Shown here: positions 55,119 through 62,185 of the stretch, one piece after another
How positions within the stretch are numbered: the stretch's first letter is position 1
Layout: each line of letters opens with the position of its first letter
Assembly: GCA_016927475.1 (NCBI GenBank)
Contig: JAFGMO010000103.1
Coordinates: forward strand, 1-64,000
From: Candidatus Aminicenantota bacterium
Lineage (GTDB): Bacteria; Acidobacteriota; Aminicenantia; Aminicenantales; Aminicenantaceae
Direction: 5' to 3'
Length of the DNA: 64,000 bases
Position numbers and translations under genes: made by a program
Notes under the pieces: generated by a model
The model's database searches: none
Seen by the model: only the letters and a program-made list of their open reading frames with translations
Told to the model about the DNA's origin: nothing

Positions 55119-55372
55119 CCTGTATTATTCACGAGCTAAGCTTGCCGCAGATACGAGGCGTCAGCCTGTGAAGCTGTGCTTGGCACTGCGAACAGGCTGC
55201 AACAAAGCAGATGCGGTAAGATCGGCTCGCCTGAAAGGTTAATTTGGCCGACATTTTCTTGAAAACGGTTATGGAAAATGTTTCATTACCAATTTTACTT
55301 AAAATCACCATTAGATGACACATAATATTGAAATTAACTGTTTGTGTCGGCCAAATTTATGAATAGTGCAGG
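55119..55372. repeat. Dispersed repeat, copy C (complete)
   Basis: Full 254-bp copy in reverse orientation. Outer inverted ends are CCTGTATTATTCA (55119-55131) and TGAATAGTGCAGG (55360-55372), 11 of 13 complementary. Inner perfect 13-bp ends are AATTTGGCCGACA (55241-55253) and TGTCGGCCAAATT (55345-55357). It carries the same short frame as copies A and B. It is inserted between the left attI-like repeat and the broken intI of module 2. Confidence 0.8.
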
Positions 55373-55512
55373 TTAAATACTTTAATATTTATCAAGGCCT
55401 CCGATTTTCGCAAAATCCCTGGGCTGAGTATTTAATAATAGGCGTTTTTTTAAGTAAGGCTCTTTCCTTTGTTTACAGCTTGCCTAGTGGGCTGGAAATA
55501 TCCGAATAGCTC

Positions 55513-55940
55513 TTACGAACTACATGATGTGTAAATCATCGTAGTATTGATGTTTTTATGTCCCATCAGTTCCTGTTTTGTTCGGATATTATGCTCTCGT
55601 TCCAATTAGACTGGGGAAACTTTGTCGGAGTGTGATAGCTTGCCGGTTTAGAAATATCAGATTTCCTTACAGCTTCTTTGATTTTTTTCTGAAGCCATCT
55701 TGGTTCGATATGATGATGTAAAAGCGTTCCATTCTTGGGATATACGACAAGGTTTTTTGAATGCATTACCCACTGCCAGGGCCATTCCTTGTTGGCATTA
55801 GGAGATTTTTCATCGGTTTGGAAGTTCTGTATTAATAATTTTGATAGTCGTTCTACCCAATAAACATAAAATTTGGATTTATCCGGAGGACGAGATGTAA
55901 ACGCTTGATAAAATTTTAAAATTCCGCTAGGTTTTTGTAT
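55513..55940 (-). pseudogene. Integron integrase pseudogene, module 2
   Basis: Translating the minus strand gives an IntI N-terminal segment (KPSGILKFYQAFTSRPPDKS, then KFYVYWVERLSKLL). It is fused, with the central part missing, to KEWPWQWVMHSKNLVVYPKN and LHHHIEPRWLQKKIKEAVRK, SDISKPASYHT. After a frameshift, EHNIRTKQELMGHKNINTTM and IYT supply the C-terminal block with the catalytic Tyr. The RHSF box is destroyed. It lies in the same orientation as the left arm of its module. Confidence 0.75.
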
Positions 55941-56020
55941 TGATTATTCAATTTATCTCTCTCAAAAGGATAAAAATGACCTCGAATATACGCCTTGCAC
56001 TCTAAGGTGGATAATTATAA

Positions 56021-56123
56021 AGTATGATTGCAATTTTGCGGGGATATTCGACGATATCACATAATATACGATGTTAGTTGAGGGAGATTTGTATTAAATA
56101 CCGCATGCTGTATATTATTAGTT
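56021..56123 (+). other. attI-like inverted repeat, module 2, right copy
   Basis: Copy next to the 5-prime end of the broken intI, the position where attI normally lies. It ends in CCGCATGCTGTATATTATTA and then GTTGGC (GTT at 56121-56123). Beyond GTT the sequence is unrelated to the left copy and leads into vapBC. Confidence 0.65.
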
Positions 56124-56141
56124 GGCTCGTCTAAGAATGAC

Positions 56142-56170
56142 TTGACAAATCTGCACGATTAATGCATATT
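56142..56170 (+). promoter_or_regulatory. Promoter of vapBC
   Basis: TTGACA (56142-56147), 17-nt spacer, CATATT (56165-56170). The transcript would begin about at the vapB ATG (56178), so the message may be leaderless. The nearby CATATTGATACATATG is a partial palindrome suitable for VapB autoregulation. Confidence 0.55.
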
Positions 56171-56177
56171 GATACAT

Positions 56178-56375
56178 ATGAGAACAACACTAAACATTGA
56201 AGGAAGTCTTCTTAAGCAGGCTGCAGAGTTGACTGGGCTGAAGGAGAAAACTGCTCTCGTTCGACGGGGACTAGAGGCACTTATTGCCTTGGAAAGTGCT
56301 CGTCGTCTGGCCGCCCTTGGAGGCAGCGAAAAGAAACTCAAGCCTATCCCAAGGCGTCGTACAAGTGCAGAATGA
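56178..56375 (+). CDS. vapB: VapB-type antitoxin
   Basis: A 65-residue antitoxin: MRTTLNIEGSLLKQAAELTG (ribbon-helix-helix-like start), LKEKTALVRRGLEALIALES, then ARRLAALGGSEKKLKPIP. This matches the short VapB family that pairs with PIN toxins. The ATG at 56178 is taken rather than an in-frame TTG at 56169. It overlaps vapC by 4 nt. First gene outward from the right attI-like repeat of module 2. Confidence 0.85.
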   Translation: MRTTLNIEGSLLKQAAELTGLKEKTALVRRGLEALIALESARRLAALGGSEKKLKPIPRRRTSAE

Positions 56376-56728
56376 TTCTTATAGATACTTCCGTCTGGGT
56401 CGACCATCTGCGAAAGACAGATCAGGAGCTATCAAAGCTCCTCGATAAAGGTGTAGTTCTGTGCCATCCTTTCGTGATTGGAGAACTGGCATGCGGCAAC
56501 CTTAAAAACCGATCAGAAATCCTCGACTTATTAGCTGCACTGCCCAAAGTAGAAGTTGCCAGTCACGAAGAAGCAATGCACCTCGTCACACACCGCAAGC
56601 TATGGGGCAAAGGAATCGGCTGGATTGATATCCACTTGCTGGCCTCAGCACTGCTTTCAAATTGCACACTTTGGACGAAAGATAAAGCTCTGCACACTAT
56701 TTCACGCTCATTGAATATCGGGGTGTGA
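56372..56728 (+). CDS. vapC: VapC PIN-domain ribonuclease toxin
   Basis: A 118-residue PIN-domain toxin. The acidic active-site residues appear in order: Asp5 (MILIDTSVWVDHL), Glu in VIGELACG, Asp in GWIDIHLLASALL and Asp in LWTKDKALHTI. All four are kept, so the protein should be an active RNase, usually against tRNA or rRNA. Coupled to vapB by an ATGA overlap. Toxin-antitoxin pairs are common in chromosomal integrons, where they stabilise the array. Confidence 0.9.
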   Translation: MILIDTSVWVDHLRKTDQELSKLLDKGVVLCHPFVIGELACGNLKNRSEILDLLAALPKVEVASHEEAMHLVTHRKLWGKGIGWIDIHLLASALLSNCTLWTKDKALHTISRSLNIGV

Positions 56729-57075
56729 GTAATAGCGAGCTAACAAGCCCATTCACCTGTCAGCTAGGTTTCACGGCCCTTGCGAAGCAACGGCCGCACC
56801 ACCTGTCCGATTGAACCGCCGAGCAATTGAGTATCCGTTATGTGAATCAGAATTACTTGGATTTTGAAACACAAGACCGGTTCGACCTTGTCCTGATGAT
56901 TATGTGTGATTTTTGCGCCCTCAGCCCAACACAAAGAAAAGCGGCCATTGCCAAAAAGGAATAGCGAGACACAGAACATTAGAAATTACCTGCCCGCCGG
57001 AACCGCGAAGTGAAGGAGAAGAGCCAGGTGGATTGCTTTGTTGTGTGTTTATCCGTCACCAATTACATGAGATTT
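56729..57075. other. Gene-free junction between converging arms
   Basis: 347 bp without a credible gene. Just after the vapC stop is AGCTAACAAGCCCATTCACC (56738-56757), which resembles the left half of an attC, but no matching right half is visible. The rest is probably cassette debris where the plus-strand arm of module 2 meets the minus-strand arm of module 1. Confidence 0.4.
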
Positions 57076-58050
57076 CTACAAGGCTTTGCGCAAAGAAATG
57101 AATTTCTCTAATATTTCCTTATCTGATCGGTAGGCTTCCTCAAGCCATTCAACGGCTTTCTGGATTTCAGCTTCATTCTTTCCTTCTGCGATGTCGAACT
57201 CCATAAACTGCTTGAGGTTTGAATACACCTTCATGTATAAATCGCTGATCCCTTGTAGATGTTTTTGCACATCACCAGTGTATTGCTGAGCAAGTTGCTT
57301 AAGGTACTGACCAAACCAATACCTGCCGCCCGATTGAAATTGGATGGCATGGCAGTTAATATATGCCTCGTCTACTTGAGGTCGTATCTCCGGATTACGG
57401 ATGTCCTCAATTAATTTTTTGAAAGCTATTAGACCGTAATTATCTTGCTTCATACCAAATTTGGTCGCAGGATGTTGATTTTGCCAATCGATAACCGTTG
57501 TGCCAATCATATAAAGAATATTATCTACAGATTCGGGTTGTGATTCATTTATAAGATAAGCAAAACCTTCGGCATCGCCAAATGTTTCAACATGTTTTGA
57601 GAATTTAGCCCAAGAATATATTCCGTGAAAAGCCGGACCCCAATTGGTAAATCCATAAATTTCACGCTGTTCAACACTGCCGGGATCATTATACCCGTAA
57701 CATAGCCCAGCTTCTGGCCCAGCTACAAATATTCCATGGCCGGCATCAATTCCTTCTTGTATGAAAGCAAAAGCTTCTTCAGCATCCGTTGTTCGCAGAC
57801 CTTTTGCTCCATGTCCGGTGCATATCTTCAATCGCTCACCACCTCCGATTGTACTGAAGTACATTGGTGCAATGGAGTTTCGAGCATAACTGAAAATCGA
57901 CACTTCAGCTGATGCTGCTACGACGGCTCCTAAATTACTTTTTTGAGGCGAATCATGCGTAATGAGGAAATGGTAGACAAGCGGCCATGATGGCGGGCAG
58001 GGTTCAATATCATTTGCTGCCAGGTTTCTCAATTTTTCAAATTGTGGCAT
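57076..58050 (-). CDS. Protein of unknown function, 324 residues
   Basis: Soluble protein without a motif I can name. It has a conserved-looking N-terminal half (PSWPLVYHFLITHDSPQKSN; ISVSIFSYARN-like strand; GGERLKICTGHGAKG; AGHGIFVAGPEAGLCYGYND) and a helical C-terminal half (QYLKQLAQQYTGDVQKHLQG; AVEWLEEAYRSDKEILEKF). The N-terminal part is faintly like cysteine-peptidase-like butirosin H proteins, which is too weak to assign. Start at 58050 because AAGGAG lies 7 nt upstream. It follows the VOC gene on the same strand, with no attC between. Confidence 0.65.
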   Translation of the reverse strand: MPQFEKLRNLAANDIEPCPPSWPLVYHFLITHDSPQKSNLGAVVAASAEVSIFSYARNSIAPMYFSTIGGGERLKICTGHGAKGLRTTDAEEAFAFIQEGIDAGHGIFVAGPEAGLCYGYNDPGSVEQREIYGFTNWGPAFHGIYSWAKFSKHVETFGDAEGFAYLINESQPESVDNILYMIGTTVIDWQNQHPATKFGMKQDNYGLIAFKKLIEDIRNPEIRPQVDEAYINCHAIQFQSGGRYWFGQYLKQLAQQYTGDVQKHLQGISDLYMKVYSNLKQFMEFDIAEGKNEAEIQKAVEWLEEAYRSDKEILEKFISLRKAL

Positions 58051-58141
58051 TATGATCTCCTTGATGCTGGTAATGGATAGCATATATTATACTGTCGTTC
58101 CTTGAAAAGAAAGAAAGAATGCTTCACTGGTTTCGGGTGAA

Positions 58142-58678
58142 TCAGAGCTGCCAGAGTCCGGTTTCAATTTCGCCCTGAATAACTATGGCGCATTTACCGC
58201 GGCCTGGTATTTCCATTGGTGGAACTGCAATTTTAGCCCCGAAATCAGCCGCCGCCATGACAGTCTCCTGGATGTCCTCAACAAGTATGTAGGGCCGTAT
58301 CACAGGCTTTTCTCCATCGTGCATCGGTGCCCGAATACCTAGTGTTGCACCGTTCGCCAGATGGGCCATTCGAGCGCCACCCAAGTTCTGGTCGGCATCG
58401 CCGAAGGTAACACCGTGCATTCTCGAATACAAGTTGCATACGGTTTCTACATCCGTTGTAACAATTTCAAGATAATGAATTTGCATCGCGTCTCCGTTGT
58501 AAGTGTCATTGTCGTTCTTATTCGGAAGATTGTCAGTATAGTGTTTCGCGACCGTTGTTGCATTCTTTTGATTTGGCGTGTTTCCAAGATTCAAGATGCT
58601 TGTGATAGGAAACGACACGAAGGCCAAACCAACGCGGAGCATGTATCGTCGATTCATTTTGCCCATATTCTTAATCAC
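58142..58678 (-). CDS. VOC (glyoxalase/dioxygenase-fold) family protein
   Basis: A protein of up to 178 residues. The last 115 form a VOC domain: MQIHYLEIVTTDVETVCNLY, SRMHGVTFGDADQNLGGARM, GIRAPMHDGEKPVIRPYILV, EDIQETVMAAADFGAKIAVP, and the terminal QGEIETGLWQL. An N-terminal hydrophobic segment (YMLRVGLAFVSFPITSIL) may be a signal or anchor. The start codon is uncertain (GTG 58678, or ATG 58666 or 58657). It begins just inside the cassette after attC 3. Substrate unknown. Confidence 0.78.
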   Translation of the reverse strand: MIKNMGKMNRRYMLRVGLAFVSFPITSILNLGNTPNQKNATTVAKHYTDNLPNKNDNDTYNGDAMQIHYLEIVTTDVETVCNLYSRMHGVTFGDADQNLGGARMAHLANGATLGIRAPMHDGEKPVIRPYILVEDIQETVMAAADFGAKIAVPPMEIPGRGKCAIVIQGEIETGLWQL

Positions 58679-58688
58679 ATAATTTCAT

Positions 58689-58781
58689 GCATAACAGGGC
58701 GGCTGGACTTGACGTTCCATTTGAGGCTGGCCAGCCAAGGCCGCTCCGGTGCATACGATGGTTAAATGGCATTCGTTAGGC
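58689..58781 (-). other. attC site 3
   Basis: On the minus strand it starts GCCTAAC (fits RYYYAAC) at 58781 and ends GTTATGC at 58689. The stop codon of the upstream nuclease gene is the TAA inside GCCTAAC. Internal pairing is weaker than in attC 1, so it is partly decayed or a long variant. Confidence 0.65.
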
Positions 58782-59609
58782 ATTGGGACCAAGGTTGCGT
58801 TCTTCTGCAATTTTCGTTAGTTGATCGAACAACTCTGATGCCACCCCCTGGGGATTATGGTGAATCTCATGTCCTGAGAATCTCTGCACCTGTATTCCGT
58901 TTGCATTGAGAATTCGGTCTCGTTGTCGATCTTTCGTAAATGACTCTGGATTTGAGTGGTACTTGTATCCGTCGCATTCTATCGCAATTTTGAGCGAAGA
59001 ATCGGTCGGAACCCAGATGAACAAGTCGGTACGCATCCCTCGGCCATTGTGTTTGATTGTTGGAAGTTTTGCCTGGATTGTTAGGTGGAAATAATTATGA
59101 ACGAATACTCGAGCAAATATTAGATATGTCTTGATATCTTCGCACAATGCAGGTGGCATCGAATGGCTTTCGGTCGCCTCGTACACAGATTGCGCTTTGC
59201 GAATAAAATCATCCAAGCCTGCATCCGGGTTTCGGTCATGGAATTCGGCGTAACGTTGACAGATTGCACCATAGAAGGCAATGTGTTGTTCCATGAACGC
59301 AAGATGATTGTTCGCAGACGGACGGAAATAGACATTTAGAGGGGCAGCCTTGATAAAACAAAGATGCAACGAATTTAAAAACGCAAGTTCTATTGGCGAC
59401 TCTGCTTGAGCGAAGATGACCTTTACGTTTTGTTGTGCAGACTCTTGCATTTGCATTTCATAGAAGCGAATGAAGTCCGCGTTTTCGGGTGATTTTGCGA
59501 GTTCGAGCTTCTGTTCCTCGACTGCCTTGTTCACAAAGAAAGACACGAGCTGATCTGTTTTTGATCGGTCTTGTAAGTGTTCGCGTAGTAAATCTCTCGT
59601 GTACATCAT
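58776..59609 (-). CDS. DUF559/Vsr-like endonuclease-fold protein
   Basis: A 277-residue protein with a helical N-terminal part and a C-terminal PD-(D/E)xK-like nuclease fold: LKIAIECDGYKYHS, FTKDRQRDRILNANGIQVQR, FSGHEIHHNP. This pattern (ECDG...Y/H...K.RD..R...L...G) is typical of DUF559 and very-short-patch-repair relatives. The stop codon lies in the GCCTAAC of attC 3 and the start is 3 nt from attC 4, so the gene fills its cassette exactly. It could be a defence or repair nuclease. Confidence 0.75.
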   Translation of the reverse strand: MMYTRDLLREHLQDRSKTDQLVSFFVNKAVEEQKLELAKSPENADFIRFYEMQMQESAQQNVKVIFAQAESPIELAFLNSLHLCFIKAAPLNVYFRPSANNHLAFMEQHIAFYGAICQRYAEFHDRNPDAGLDDFIRKAQSVYEATESHSMPPALCEDIKTYLIFARVFVHNYFHLTIQAKLPTIKHNGRGMRTDLFIWVPTDSSLKIAIECDGYKYHSNPESFTKDRQRDRILNANGIQVQRFSGHEIHHNPQGVASELFDQLTKIAEERNLGPNA

Positions 59610-59612
59610 TGC

Positions 59613-59698
59613 TACCTAATAACTGAGTTCAGGCGCGCTAGGCCGGAATCACTTTCAATAGCGCCTGGTCCAAGCGTTGCCTGCAACGACTGGTTAGG
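59613..59698 (-). other. attC site 4
   Basis: On the minus strand it begins GCCTAACCAGTCGTTGCAGG and ends AACTCAGTTATTAGGT, 86 bp. GCAGGC near the left end and GCGCCTGAAC near the right end are partly complementary. GCCTAAC fits RYYYAAC; the right box carries a two-base insertion relative to GTTAGGT. The stop of the serine-protease gene is inside GCCTAAC. Confidence 0.65.
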
Positions 59699-60470
59699 CT
59701 AAATTCTCTAAATGGCTCCGGATGGGATTAATTGAGAATGCATAACCAATGCCAACATTCGCTGAGCGTTTTAAGTTTCGTGCTATCTGTTCCATAGCTG
59801 CTTGAGAAACTTTGATTCCTTGTATTGGGTCAAAACCTCCAATTTGCATAACTGTTTTGGTTTGGGAAAGAATCTTCTGATTGTTTTGAAGAGCAATAAT
59901 TAAGTTGTTGAATTCTTCTTCAATTATCCCAGTTATAGCTCTTGTGATTATTCCCACTACATTCCCTGTATCAATAGACAATAATGGCCCACCGGAATTC
60001 CCTCCATTAACGCTACCATCAATCTGGATTATTTCTTTGCCGTTCTTCTCATGTATACTCGAGACATATCCCATATGTGCAGTCAACTGCGGCATACCAA
60101 AAGGATAACCTAAGAACAAAATGTTCTGGCCTACTCTAGTTTCTTCGTTGTCTCCTAGGCAAAATCTATACCTTCCTTCGAATTCCTCTTCTTCAAGTTC
60201 AACGAAAGCATAGTCTAATTCTGATTCGGTTGACTCAGCTGATGTGGCATTATAGAAATCTTCTGGAAGAAGACGGATGGGCTGATCAGAATCTTCGAAA
60301 CGTATGCGGAAGGCATCTATTTGACCAGGAGGTCGAATAACATGACTATTTGTGACAAGACCTCTATCAACTAGGAATGCGGATCCATTTCCCAAAACTT
60401 CTCGATTGCGCTCTAAGGCAATTTCCGCAACACCTGATCTAACAAGAGCAATCAATTCTATAGTAGTCAT
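59694..60470 (-). CDS. Trypsin-like serine protease (S1/DegP-type fold)
   Basis: A 258-residue cytoplasmic-looking protease without signal peptide or PDZ domain. The catalytic triad is visible: His43 (GLVTNSHVI), Asp86 (ELDYAFVEL) and Ser159 (VNGGNSGGPLLSI). ATG 60470 (CAAGGAAAAATG) is chosen over ATG 60488, which would lie in or upstream of the likely promoter. It is the first gene outward from the left flanking repeat of module 1, and its stop lies in attC 4. Such free proteases occur as defence or stress effectors. Confidence 0.82.
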   Translation of the reverse strand: MTTIELIALVRSGVAEIALERNREVLGNGSAFLVDRGLVTNSHVIRPPGQIDAFRIRFEDSDQPIRLLPEDFYNATSAESTESELDYAFVELEEEEFEGRYRFCLGDNEETRVGQNILFLGYPFGMPQLTAHMGYVSSIHEKNGKEIIQIDGSVNGGNSGGPLLSIDTGNVVGIITRAITGIIEEEFNNLIIALQNNQKILSQTKTVMQIGGFDPIQGIKVSQAAMEQIARNLKRSANVGIGYAFSINPIRSHLENLA

Positions 60471-60494
60471 TTTTCCTTGGCCTGACATATATTT

Positions 60495-60612
60495 TACAGC
60501 CGTTTTGCTTGTGCCAATACGGCATTTATGGCATCCTATAATGATTTTCTGTTAGAAAATAATAAGGATTAGTTTATTGAATATAAACAGCTTTGGGCTC
60601 CTTATCATCTGC
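60495..60612 (-). other. attI-like inverted repeat, module 1, left copy
   Basis: Inverted copy of 61380-61496. The outward 74-75 bp are identical, ending in AAGCAAAACGGCTGTA, and the inward 43 bp differ by five substitutions and one base. Read outward, TTGGCA then 15 nt then TAAAAT could be a promoter for the protease gene. It shares a GCTGTAxAxTA-like end with the module 2 repeats. Confidence 0.7.
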
Positions 60613-60736
60613 TAATTGTTTGTTTACTGCGGCAAATTTCACCTTCTAAATAAATATTATCAAAACTCATTATAATAATTCAAGATATAATAAGAGTGAT
60701 CTTCTATTTTAGCTTGTCATCAGGACTTAATACACC

Positions 60737-61255
60737 TCAGCCTCCTCTATTCAAAATTCGGGTGTATATCATTATTATTCGAACATCCTTATGTCCTAAA
60801 AGCTCCTGAACAGTTCTGATATCATATCCATCCTCTAAAAGATTTGATGCAAACGAATGTCTAAAAGTTTAACAACTGGCTCGTTTGGTCATTCCTGCAG
60901 ATTTTGCGGCTTTTCTTCCAGAGTTCTAGATGTCTGTTTCATGTATATGATACCGACCTTCATGGCCAGTATTATGATTTCTAAATTGTTTAGATACAGG
61001 AAAGATATATTGCTTATTCTATTCTCTTAAATCATTTAGAAATTTTCTTGAAAGGATAAAAACTTTATATTTCTTTTTCTCCCATTTCTATGGGATGATG
61101 CTTCCCATGAAAAAAGATAAAATGCTTAATCCATCCTATATAAGTTTTTACTGTTCGTGGACTGTAATGGGTAGACTGAATTTATGCCTTTCTTGATCAA
61201 AAAACTTAAGCTTTCGGATTTCTGATCGAGAATAACGATAAATTAAACTTTCCAT
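60737..61255 (-). pseudogene. Integron integrase pseudogene, module 1
   Basis: Unmistakable integron integrase remains on the minus strand. HYSPRTVKTYIGWIKHFIFF and HGKHHPIEMGEKEI form the IntI N-terminal domain. After loss of the central region come KQYIFPVSKQFRNHNTGHEG, RYHIHETDI, KSAGMTKRASC, then [40 protein letters not shown] and G before the stop. Frameshifts and stops separate the blocks. The catalytic Arg box and Tyr (MIYT) are still readable. It cannot encode an active enzyme. Confidence 0.88.
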
Positions 61256-61379
61256 TAATTTAATCAGGTCTTACATTAAGAAAGACATTTTTTTTATCTT
61301 ACATGTTTATTGAATTTTTAAATAGATTCTAATAGTATTTGTTTAGACGACGAGATTTGCTTTATTTAACAAACAGGTT

Positions 61380-61496
61380 GCAGATAATAAGGAACCCAAG
61401 CTATTTATATTCAACAAACTCATCCTTATTATTTTCTAACAGAAAATCATTATAGGATGCCATAAATGCCGTATTGGCACAAGCAAAACGGCTGTA
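61380..61496 (+). other. attI-like inverted repeat, module 1, right copy
   Basis: 117-bp partner of 60495-60612, next to the 5-prime end of the broken intI, the usual attI position. Outward it ends GGCTGTATAAT, giving a TTGGCA-15-TATAAT promoter-like pair just before the HEPN gene. Interior landmarks are CTAACAGAAAATCATTATAG and ATGCCATAAATGCCGTATTG. Confidence 0.7.
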
Positions 61497-61521
61497 TAAT
61501 AAATTTTTGCGTTCAAAAAAA

Positions 61522-62127
61522 GTGAATGAAATCGAGATAAGTCCTGGACTAAACTTTTTTGGCAATCTGGTCAGTTTTGATTGCCATATACAAGATTTGA
61601 AATTGGTTTTGCAAAAGACCGAGGAGATTAAATTTCCAGAGCGTGAAGATGTTAAGGAAATGCAGGGACTAATATCGGACATCTTTCCCGATATAACACG
61701 GAAAGCATTCATAGTAGCTTTGTTAGTTGTGTTGGAGGACCAATTCAAAACTTTTTGCGGAATACTGAGGAACGCAAAAGGTCTTGAATTGAAATGGAAT
61801 GATCTCAAAGGATCTGCTCTCGAACGATTTATTGCCTATAGCGAAAAGGTTGGCAATCTAGAAAAGATCTGTGATGATTCGATGCGAGAACTCGTTAAGG
61901 GCCTTTTCGAAGTGAGAAACTGCATAGTTCATAACAATTCGTCTCTAGAAGGATTCAATAAGGCCGAAATAATAAAGAGCTTCTCTAAGCAAATTCAGGG
62001 TGTGGAGCTTCGTTATGGGTATGTTTCATTTGGCCTTGACGCATGCTATGCTTGTGGAGATATTGTCTTCAGATTCATGGAATATGCATATTGTAGAGCT
62101 TTAAAGGTATTCCCATCTGAACACTAA
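61522..62127 (+). CDS. HEPN-domain protein (putative RNase)
   Basis: A 201-residue protein from the GTG at 61522 (a frame from TTG 61474 would start inside the repeat). A helical domain carries FIVALLVVLEDQFKTFCGIL and then LFEVRNCIVHNNSSLEGFNK. The R-x4-H motif (Arg132, His137) within this context is the hallmark of HEPN ribonucleases and of MAE_28990-type HEPN proteins. No partner nucleotidyltransferase is adjacent. First gene outward from the right repeat of module 1, with the stop TAA forming part of an attC-like CTAAC. Confidence 0.7.
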   Translation: MNEIEISPGLNFFGNLVSFDCHIQDLKLVLQKTEEIKFPEREDVKEMQGLISDIFPDITRKAFIVALLVVLEDQFKTFCGILRNAKGLELKWNDLKGSALERFIAYSEKVGNLEKICDDSMRELVKGLFEVRNCIVHNNSSLEGFNKAEIIKSFSKQIQGVELRYGYVSFGLDACYACGDIVFRFMEYAYCRALKVFPSEH

Positions 62128-62185
62128 CAATTCGTTCCAATGGACGGTGCATAAAGTGAGCCTCCACTGAGCTCAGCCGTTAAAC
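62122..62185 (+). other. attC-like site 5 (degenerate)
   Basis: CACTAACAATTCGTTCCAAT begins at the stop codon of the HEPN gene and GTTAAAC (62179-62185, fits GTTRRRY) ends it 64 bp later. The arms pair poorly, so it is a weak or decayed attC. The 150 bp after it, up to the M48 gene, show no gene. Confidence 0.45.

Larger units (their letters stand above)
52512..62185. mobile_element. Decayed two-module chromosomal integron
   Basis: Region holding two broken intI genes (55513-55940 and 60737-61255), each between inverted flanking repeats (54978-55080 / 56021-56123 and 60495-60612 / 61380-61496). Genes face outward from each repeat. Five attC-like sites follow gene ends. Arms: 54852 to 52512 on the minus strand, 56178 to 56728 on the plus strand, 60470 to 57076 on the minus strand and 61522 to 62185 on the plus strand. 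The two inner arms converge near 56.7-57.1 kb. Boundaries are approximate. Confidence 0.75.

Noticed and set aside
55129-55323. 64-residue minus-strand frame as an independent gene
   Set aside because: It is the frame carried by the dispersed repeat, also present in two other copies; treated as part of the repeat.
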